Assembly: GCF_900541275.1 (NCBI RefSeq)
Contig: NZ_UQJH01000001.1
Span: 248,001-312,000 of the forward strand
Reading direction: 5' to 3'
DNA length: 64,000 nt
Source: an uncultured Porphyromonas sp.
GTDB taxonomy: Bacteria > Bacteroidota > Bacteroidia > Bacteroidales > Porphyromonadaceae
The notes under the pieces are model-generated. The model was not told the DNA's origin. It made no database searches and saw nothing but the letters and a program-made list of their open reading frames with translations. The number at the start of each line of letters is the position of its first letter. Position 1 is the first letter of the stretch. Positions 33,933 to 40,479 of the stretch are shown one piece after another. Position numbers and translations under genes: made by a program.

Positions 33933-34856
33933 TTAGTCTCCAATGATCTTACCCTCTTCCTTTAGGTCTGTGAAGAGCTTAAAGAGGATGCCATTGATGA
34001 AGACATAAGAGTTTTCGGAGCTAAAGGAGTGAGCAAGATTGAGATACTCATTGATCGTCACGGTCGTGGCAATGGTGGGGAAGGCGATGGCCTCAGCCAC
34101 TGCCATCTGCATAAGCAGGTAGTCCACTTCGCTCACCCGCTCGGCGTCCCAGCCCTTGAAGTACTTACTGATCTTCTCCCGGTAGGCCTCTTTATTGTCT
34201 ATGGCAGCTCTCAGCAGAGTCGGACCAAACTCACCATCGCTCTTGGAGGCAAACTTAGGACGCAGTAGCTTAGAGACCTCCTTATCAGGATCCAGTCCGT
34301 TATAAAACTTGGTGACGAAAGAGAAAACCACCGGCAGATCAGCATCGGTGACAAAGGCATCTGTCGTCTCCAGAATGTCGTAGACTCTATCCGACTGCCG
34401 ATACTTGGTACCATACAGATCGCGATAGAACTGGCGCGCTCCATCAAAGGTCTCCAGCTGAGAAGCGCTCACTGCCTGCTCGCCAAGTGTCTCTGAGAGC
34501 ACCATCTCATGGAGCTCACTCAGATCGGGATTGTGGAAGATAGAGGTAGCCATCCGTCGCACGACGAAGTCTTGATCACCCTCGAGGTACTCCACCACAG
34601 GATTGGTCTCTAATGCCCTCAGCAGGGCGAGACGATCCGGATCAGGGGAAAACTTCCCCTCCTCGATCCCAATAAGCTTGCGAGCCAAGTCTGAGAAGTC
34701 CAGTGGTAACCCGCAGAGGTAGAGATAGACCCTATAGTCGCTCTCCATAGCAGCCTCCAGCGTCTCCTGGGCAGTCGAGATCGACATCGACTCCGTATGA
34801 TAAAAATTATAGAGTACCTGTAGTACCTTGACACGAATGAGCGATCGATTGATCAT
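33933..34856 (-). CDS. nusB: Transcription antitermination factor NusB (long Bacteroidetes form)
   Basis: 307 residues against about 140 in E. coli. The start INRSLIRVKVLQVLYNFYH and the C-terminal NusB helices (VNEYLNLAHSFSSENSYVFINGILFKL) flank an N-terminal and central extension. Long NusB proteins are usual in this phylum. NusB with NusE promotes rRNA antitermination. It is the first gene of a five-gene operon with a -7 element upstream. Confidence 0.92.
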   Translation of the reverse strand: MINRSLIRVKVLQVLYNFYHTESMSISTAQETLEAAMESDYRVYLYLCGLPLDFSDLARKLIGIEEGKFSPDPDRLALLRALETNPVVEYLEGDQDFVVRRMATSIFHNPDLSELHEMVLSETLGEQAVSASQLETFDGARQFYRDLYGTKYRQSDRVYDILETTDAFVTDADLPVVFSFVTKFYNGLDPDKEVSKLLRPKFASKSDGEFGPTLLRAAIDNKEAYREKISKYFKGWDAERVSEVDYLLMQMAVAEAIAFPTIATTVTINEYLNLAHSFSSENSYVFINGILFKLFTDLKEEGKIIGD

Positions 34857-34936
34857 TCCACTAACTTATTAGTTCCAAAATCAAGCTGGGAGATAAGCGA
34901 GACCCCTCCGATCTCTTGTCCTATCTCTTATTGAGA

Positions 34937-34944
34937 CAAAGTTA
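34937..34944 (-). promoter_or_regulatory. -7 element TAACTTTG of the nusB operon
   Basis: Minus-strand TAACTTTG; start near 34930, about 73 nt before nusB. The -33 is not clear. Palindrome array B begins 59 bp upstream of this element. Confidence 0.6.
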
Positions 34945-35002
34945 CCACTTTTCACTATTATAAGACCTTCGCTAAGATGGTCTGATCAAAAGTGTCTCGA
35001 AA

Positions 35003-35084
35003 CTAATATCGGTATTAGCTTTCTCTAATACCGATATTAGTCAATTCTTTTACCGGTATTAGAGATCACTAATACCAGTAAAAG
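35003..35084. repeat. Phased palindrome array B (4 units, 22-bp period)
   Basis: Units CTAATATCGGTATTAG (35003-35018), CTAATACCGATATTAG (35025-35040), CTTTTACCGGTATTAG (35047-35062) and CTAATACCAGTAAAAG (35069-35084), with 6-bp spacers CTTTCT, TCAATT and AGATCA. The last two units are diverged and are near reverse complements of each other, so their altered half-sites face outward. It lies between the priA stop and the nusB promoter. Confidence 0.95.
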
Positions 35085-35094
35085 AAATGAGCTA

Positions 35095-37464
35095 CTATGG
35101 ATCTACATCGTAGTAATAGTGAAGGGAGCGGATGCCGGAGGACCTTACCCAGCTCTCCACAGTGCTACTCAGGAAAGTGCGGAGAGGAGACAGCGCAACC
35201 TCTAAGGGGATCAATAGTGTCACCCGGTAGCCAAATGATACGCCTCGCTTATTGACGGGCAGTGGAGTGGGACCTAAGATCTGGATATCAGGAAGCAGTC
35301 GGGACAGCTCCCTTGCCACACGCTCCGCAAACCTGCTGACCAGAGCCTGACTATTTGACTCAAGCACAATGTCCGTGATGCGACAGAAGGGAGGGAAGAG
35401 CAGCTGATGGCGCTCCTCCATCTCGTGCTCCATAAAGGTCTCGTAGTCGTCCTCTAAGAACGCATCCAGTGCGGGGGACTTGGAGAAGTACTGGATGATC
35501 AGCTTGCTCCGATCTCGCAGCTCATCCCTACAGGTGGTCAGCATCCGATAAGCTCGCTCTGCAGCCCGATGATCCGGAAGAGTAAGGAGCAGATCAAGCT
35601 GGATTACTCCCACCATAGAGACCTTGTGTAGGAGACCGATAGGGGGGTCGTAGTCCGGGCAGAGCAAAATATCTGCCCTCGGCACCCTATCTCCAGACTC
35701 CACCAAAGCGACCTGTACTCCGGTGAAGTAATGACTCACAGCCTCCTGCAGTCGATCAATGCCTGTCCCGATAGGTCTGAGAGAGGGTTGATCACAGTGA
35801 GGGCAACTCGTGGGGAGCGGTGACTTGTAGCCGCAGAGAGGACACTCCATGACCTTGGCATCTGACGAGAGCCTTAAGGCAGTGTGGCAACGGGGACAGA
35901 GGATCTGCTCGCCACAGTAACTGCACTCGATGGATCGGGCATACCCGGTACGCTGATAAAGCAGAAGTACCTTCCCTCTCATTGCTATTGTGTCCCTAAT
36001 GGCGCTCACCATCAAGTCAGAGAGGAGTCGGGCCTGGACCTGATTGTCATCAAAAGCGACCCTCATACTGATAGTCTGTAGCAACACCCTATCCCCCGTT
36101 GCTTCGGGGGCTATCGTCTGGAGGGCATACTTTCCCCTCAGCACCTGAGCCATACACTCCACCGAGGGTGTAGCTGAGACAATCAAGGACTTAGCCCCGG
36201 ACAGAGCAGCAAGCACCAGCACCGCATCGGAGGCGGTAAAGCGTGGCGCCGGCTCCCATTGCCTATACCCACGATGCTCACTATCTATCACCACCACCTC
36301 GCTAAGAGATCCCAGAGGGAGCCAAACTGCCGACCGGAGTCCCACAAAGAGCCCGGATCGCTGGCGCCATGCCGCTAGGTAGGATCGCTGTCGAACAGAC
36401 TGAGAGACACCGCTGTGGTAGGGATAGTATGATGCCCCAAAGACCTCCTTTATCTCTCCCTCAACCTCTCTTAGCCTCTCTAGTGTAGGGAAGAGGAGCA
36501 ACACCTGCCCTCTCGACTGAGTGACCTCCTCGTGGAGATGGCGTAGTGGCACTCGCTCACAAGCTCTGGAGTGAGGCATATGGAGCAGCAGGATCTGATG
36601 CCCCGTCAGGTCGGGCATTATCCCATTTCGGTATGATCCCCTGCCCGGTGTCTCACCGGAGAAGCCCTCCTCAGCACGCTCTTTCTCCTCAATGGCTCCG
36701 CACTCTCTCAGTCTCCCGACTACATACGCTGATACCCCAAGATAGTCTGAGACCTCAGCGAGAGTAGTGAAGAAGATATCGCTCCCATTTGGGTCGAATG
36801 CTAAGCGATCGAGTGCCTCAAGCACTTGGGGACTACGCTTAACCGACTTCCTCACCACTTCTAAAGTCTCGGGCTGATGGATAAGAGGACCGACGCCCCA
36901 CCCTCTTTCGCTAACAGGGGCTCCGCTTCCTGCGATGCCCTTATCGTATGGGATCACACTCCCCTCCTCAGACCACAAAGAGTAGAGATCGGTATAGTCG
37001 TGAGGAAAGAGTTGCTTGAGCTCCTTCAGTGAGAAGCATGACCGCCCCAGCTCCTTTCGCACGACTTCGGCTTCGTCTCCTGTGGTACTATCCAGCAGCA
37101 CATAGCGCTGTCCTCCCTCCGGTCGGAAGGGAGCCGGCAGGGCAGCCCGAAGCACATCTCCAAGGCTACACATATAGTAGGAAGCGACCCAGTTCCAAAA
37201 CCTTCGCACCGACAAGGGTATGGTCGGATGGGGGAGCACCTTTCGGATACTCTTTACCTTGCCGGTCGGAAGAGGAGAGACCATACCCTGATAGCTCCAG
37301 ACCACACCGGAGACGATCTTCCCTGCCCCCAGCGGTACCAGGACCACTCTGCCGAGCAATTCGTCCGGAGACGCACCATCTTCCTCACACCTATAGGTAA
37401 ATATCGGTGTGCCAAGAGGGAGCCCAAGCAGCACCCCATAGTACCTGTAGGTGCCCTTTTTCAT
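35095..37464 (-). CDS. priA: PriA-family primosomal protein N' with a degenerate helicase core
   Basis: 789 residues from the ATG at 37464, adjacent to the lptG stop. The 3' DNA-binding domain (YYGVLLGLPLGTPIFTY; FWNWVASYYMCSLGDVLRAALP), all eight zinc cysteines (C514, C517, C523, C526, C541, C544, C554, C557) and the C-terminal domain are recognisable. The helicase motifs are not: Walker A should read TGSGKTE but is LHMPHSRACE (294-303); DEEH is DSEH (394-397); GTQMLAKGHDF and QVAGRAGR are replaced near 601-612 and 643-652. It probably loads the replisome without unwinding. No frameshift is visible. Confidence 0.9.
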   Translation of the reverse strand: MKKGTYRYYGVLLGLPLGTPIFTYRCEEDGASPDELLGRVVLVPLGAGKIVSGVVWSYQGMVSPLPTGKVKSIRKVLPHPTIPLSVRRFWNWVASYYMCSLGDVLRAALPAPFRPEGGQRYVLLDSTTGDEAEVVRKELGRSCFSLKELKQLFPHDYTDLYSLWSEEGSVIPYDKGIAGSGAPVSERGWGVGPLIHQPETLEVVRKSVKRSPQVLEALDRLAFDPNGSDIFFTTLAEVSDYLGVSAYVVGRLRECGAIEEKERAEEGFSGETPGRGSYRNGIMPDLTGHQILLLHMPHSRACERVPLRHLHEEVTQSRGQVLLLFPTLERLREVEGEIKEVFGASYYPYHSGVSQSVRQRSYLAAWRQRSGLFVGLRSAVWLPLGSLSEVVVIDSEHRGYRQWEPAPRFTASDAVLVLAALSGAKSLIVSATPSVECMAQVLRGKYALQTIAPEATGDRVLLQTISMRVAFDDNQVQARLLSDLMVSAIRDTIAMRGKVLLLYQRTGYARSIECSYCGEQILCPRCHTALRLSSDAKVMECPLCGYKSPLPTSCPHCDQPSLRPIGTGIDRLQEAVSHYFTGVQVALVESGDRVPRADILLCPDYDPPIGLLHKVSMVGVIQLDLLLTLPDHRAAERAYRMLTTCRDELRDRSKLIIQYFSKSPALDAFLEDDYETFMEHEMEERHQLLFPPFCRITDIVLESNSQALVSRFAERVARELSRLLPDIQILGPTPLPVNKRGVSFGYRVTLLIPLEVALSPLRTFLSSTVESWVRSSGIRSLHYYYDVDP

Positions 37465-37465
37465 C

Positions 37466-38599
37466 TCACCTCGGGGCGCGCCAGTAGAGGAAGATTGCAA
37501 TGGGAATAAAGATCAGGTTGGGGAGCCAAGCGGCCATAAAGGGAGACATAGCCCCGCTGATGGCGTAAGAGGCTGAGATGGTGTAGAAGAGGATGTAGGC
37601 AAAAGCCATCAGAAGTCCCAGGGCAACGTTGAGTCCGATGCCCCCCTTCACCTTACGTGCGGAGAGACAGACACCGATCAGCGTGAGGATGAATGCAGCA
37701 GGGATGCTGGCAAATCGCCTGTGATACTCGACCTGAAAGTTTTTAATATTCCCCATACCCCTCTTCTCCTGCGCCTGGATATAAGTATAGAGCTGACCGG
37801 TCGTAAGCTTTTCCCCATCCTCAGGGGAGATGAGGATATCCTGCGGGGTGATCATCAGCAGAGTATCGAGCTGGTCACCCATCGTATCCTTCTCTACCAG
37901 TCCATGAAAGTCTCTTATGTGATAGTCGTAGACAGTCCAGTGATAGACGCTGTCAGGGTGATACTCGATGCGTCGAGCGGTCAAGCGACTGCTGAGCGTA
38001 TTGTCCTCAAATTGCTCGAGCGAGAAATTGTAGCCGGTATAGCTGTCTTTGTCGTAAGTGCTGAAGAAAGCGTTTACACCAGGCTGGACAGCCAGTTGGA
38101 CATTGTCCCCCTGCTTCACTTCCTTATTGTACACCCACTGGTTGGTGAAGGCGATGCGTGTCCTATTGAGATAGGGGATCACCTCACTGGAGAGGATAAA
38201 AAAGCAGGCTGACAAAATGGCCGCCGCAATCATATAGGGGCGAAGGAGCCTATTAAAGCTCATCCCCGCCGATGACATCGCAATGATCTCCGACCGTGCT
38301 GCCAGCTTACTCGTCACGAAGACACACGCAATGAAGATGAATAGCGGCGCCAGCAGAATGGCAAAGTACGGGATCAGCGCAATATAGTAGACGACGATCT
38401 CACGCATCGTCAGGAGAGGATTCATAAAGTTATCCAGCTTCTCCTGCACGTCCACCACGACAATAATCGCCATAATGAGGGCGAGGGTGAAGAGGAAGGT
38501 AGAGAGGAAGCGCCAAATGATATAGCGATCGATCCTCAGGATCCCCATCCTGGACAGGAAAGAGTACCAGGCACTCCTATCACGGGTTTTGCGTCCCAT
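37466..38599 (-). CDS. LptF/LptG-family lipopolysaccharide export permease
   Basis: 377 residues with three N-terminal membrane helices, a central periplasmic beta-jellyroll region (about 145-265) and three C-terminal helices, as in YjgP/YjgQ permeases. The RIDRYIIWRFLSTFLFTLAL start is typical. It would form the inner-membrane channel with LptB for LPS transport. An internal ATG at 38548 (MGILRIDRYI) fits the family start better; the first ATG at 38599 sits 6 bp after tgt, so the start is uncertain by 17 residues. Confidence 0.92.
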   Translation of the reverse strand: MGRKTRDRSAWYSFLSRMGILRIDRYIIWRFLSTFLFTLALIMAIIVVVDVQEKLDNFMNPLLTMREIVVYYIALIPYFAILLAPLFIFIACVFVTSKLAARSEIIAMSSAGMSFNRLLRPYMIAAAILSACFFILSSEVIPYLNRTRIAFTNQWVYNKEVKQGDNVQLAVQPGVNAFFSTYDKDSYTGYNFSLEQFEDNTLSSRLTARRIEYHPDSVYHWTVYDYHIRDFHGLVEKDTMGDQLDTLLMITPQDILISPEDGEKLTTGQLYTYIQAQEKRGMGNIKNFQVEYHRRFASIPAAFILTLIGVCLSARKVKGGIGLNVALGLLMAFAYILFYTISASYAISGAMSPFMAAWLPNLIFIPIAIFLYWRAPR

Positions 38600-38605
38600 A
38601 TATGC

Positions 38606-39742
38606 TTATAGCCGACGATCTAAGTCCTCGTATACGCTCGACTTCCAGCTGCTGAAGTCTCCTTGCAAGATATGCTTCCTTGCAGTCCGTACGAGGTCGA
38701 GGTAAAAGGCGAGGTTGTGTATGCTCGCTATCTGCAGGGCCAGGAGCTCGTCAGCTGCAAAGAGATGACGAACGTAAGCCTTGGTGTAATCTCTATCCAC
38801 GGAAGAGGTGCCATAGGGGTCAAGTGGAGAGAAGTCGTCCTTCCACTTCGCATTACGCATATTCATAGTCCCCTTCCAGGTGTAGAGCCTTGCATTGCGA
38901 CCATCCCGGGTAGGCATGATACAGTCCATCATATCTATCCCCCGCTCGATGGCATCAAGTATGTCCTGCGGTGTACCTACGCCCATCAAGTAGCGAGGGC
39001 GATCCTTGGGGAGTACCTCATTGACCACCTCAATCATGGCGCGCATATCGTCCTTGGACTCCCCTACGCTCAGCCCACCGATGGCATACCCATCAGCATC
39101 GTACTCAATAACGCGCTCTGCCGCCTCGCGTCTTAGCTCGGGGTATACGACCCCCTGCACGATCGGGAAAAGTGCCTGCCCATAGCCATAGAGCGGCTCA
39201 GTACTCCGGAAGCGACGGAAGCATCGCTCCAGCCATCCCAAGGTGCGATCCAGCGACTCCTTGGCATAGCGACGATCAGCAGTCCCGGGAGGACACTCAT
39301 CAAAGGCCATCATGATGTCGCCCCCTATCAGTCGCTCTATGTCCATCACCCGCTCGGGAGTAAAGAGGTGCTTGCTCCCATCAATGTGGCTACGGAAGGT
39401 GACACCCTCCTCCGTCATCTTCCTCGTATCGGTGAGCGAGAAGACTTGGAAGCCTCCACTATCCGTCAGTATCGGTCCTCCCCAGCCATTAAACTTCTGT
39501 AGCCCTCCGGCAGCCCTCAGCACATCCGTCCCGGGTCTCAGGTAGAGGTGATAGGTATTGCCGAGGATAATCTCCGCACCCACTTCCTCTCTAAGCTCCC
39601 GCATATGGACCGCCTTGACGGAGCCGACCGTACCCACCGGCATAAATATCGGTGTGTGTATGTCTCCGTGTGGCGTGTGCAGTACACCGGCACGTGCGTC
39701 TGATCCTGTGTCCTGAGCCTGCAGATCCAGTGAAATACTCAT
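38606..39742 (-). CDS. tgt: Queuine tRNA-ribosyltransferase (zinc cysteines absent)
   Basis: 378 residues. Catalytic aspartates are present in ILTDSGGFQVFSL (Asp94) and MMDCIMPTRDGRNARL (Asp273), and substrate-binding GGLSVGE is intact. It exchanges guanine-34 for a 7-deazaguanine in GUN-anticodon tRNAs. In E. coli Tgt a CxCxxC zinc site precedes YTRAYLRHL; here the same place reads YGTSSVDRDYTKAYVRHL with no cysteine, though the IHNL His is kept. It lies 2 bp after the orphan gene upstream. Confidence 0.95.
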   Translation of the reverse strand: MSISLDLQAQDTGSDARAGVLHTPHGDIHTPIFMPVGTVGSVKAVHMRELREEVGAEIILGNTYHLYLRPGTDVLRAAGGLQKFNGWGGPILTDSGGFQVFSLTDTRKMTEEGVTFRSHIDGSKHLFTPERVMDIERLIGGDIMMAFDECPPGTADRRYAKESLDRTLGWLERCFRRFRSTEPLYGYGQALFPIVQGVVYPELRREAAERVIEYDADGYAIGGLSVGESKDDMRAMIEVVNEVLPKDRPRYLMGVGTPQDILDAIERGIDMMDCIMPTRDGRNARLYTWKGTMNMRNAKWKDDFSPLDPYGTSSVDRDYTKAYVRHLFAADELLALQIASIHNLAFYLDLVRTARKHILQGDFSSWKSSVYEDLDRRL

Positions 39743-39744
39743 CC

Positions 39745-40257
39745 TTACTTCTGTCTCTCCTCTCGATACGCTATCTGTAGGAAGAAGTGCAGTGCAGCTG
39801 ACATCACCGGCATCGGCAGTCCGGTCATCGAAGCCACCGCCACTGTCTCCCGTAGGGCGTCCAACGAGCCCTTCACTTCCTTTATCACTCCCTCGTCCCT
39901 CGGGTCCAGCTCTCCCTGCTCCATAGCAGCGATCAGCTCAGCACACGAGAGCGCCGAGCGGAGCGTCGCATCCCCGCTGCTCCGGAAGGAGTATGGGATG
40001 AGATGAAGGTTGTATGGGTCCTGAGACTTGTCTACTAAGCTCCGGAGTCGATCGGACTCCACTGCGACAGAGAGTAACGCTCCGGAAGCTCCCTCAGGAA
40101 GCTGCTCCTGAGGACCGGACGTCAACGTTTCGCACTCAGCATCGCTGAGCAGGAGCCGTCTCGACATTAGCCTAGCCTCGCAGTGCAAGGACTCACAGAT
40201 ATACTTCAGAGCAGGAGCAATATCCCTCGACTGCTCTGTGGGATGATTTGGACACAT
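39745..40257 (-). CDS. Hypothetical protein, first gene of the tgt-lptG-priA operon
   Basis: 170 residues with no signal peptide or membrane helix. I do not recognise the family. The last ~45 residues (LRETVAVASMTGLPMPVMSA...) loosely resemble the C-terminal helical tail of 6-phosphogluconate dehydrogenase (L..VA.A...G.P.P..S.AL), but the rest does not and the protein is far shorter than the ~470 expected. It could be an independent small protein or a highly decayed remnant. It has its own promoter and overlaps nothing. Confidence 0.6.
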   Translation of the reverse strand: MCPNHPTEQSRDIAPALKYICESLHCEARLMSRRLLLSDAECETLTSGPQEQLPEGASGALLSVAVESDRLRSLVDKSQDPYNLHLIPYSFRSSGDATLRSALSCAELIAAMEQGELDPRDEGVIKEVKGSLDALRETVAVASMTGLPMPVMSAALHFFLQIAYREERQK

Positions 40258-40285
40258 AGGATGATCAGAGCTATTATTACTAGCA

Positions 40286-40293
40286 CAAAGGTA
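40286..40293 (-). promoter_or_regulatory. -7 element TACCTTTG of the tgt-lptG-priA operon
   Basis: Minus-strand TACCTTTG; start near 40279, about 22 nt before the 170-residue gene. No clear -33. Confidence 0.6.
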
Positions 40294-40440
40294 CTAAAAA
40301 CTCCTCCCTCTCGGAACGGATATTTTGAGGAAGCGGGTTATGACTCTGAGTGCCACGAAGTGGTAAACTTCTGTAGCGATGTGAAGTAAAAAGTTACCCA
40401 AAAATGGAGAGTAAAAGCTTCCTGTCGACCGAAATTAGCG

Positions 40441-40448
40441 TATCTTTG
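40441..40448 (+). promoter_or_regulatory. -7 element TATCTTTG of nrdJ
   Basis: TATCTTTG 32 bp before the nrdJ ATG; start near 40454, leader about 25 nt. No B12 box or room for a cobalamin riboswitch is present in such a short leader. Confidence 0.65.
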
Positions 40449-40479
40449 TGAGCAAAAGCAAACAAAAACTCAATCACTC

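Noticed and set aside
35095..37464. priA as a pseudogene
   Set aside because: The frame is uninterrupted over 789 codons, and the zinc cysteines and DNA-binding motifs are intact, which argues for a selected, helicase-less protein.
40258..40479. Cobalamin riboswitch before B12-dependent nrdJ
   Set aside because: The predicted leader is about 25 nt and no B12 box or GCCACTG-type core was found in the intergenic region.
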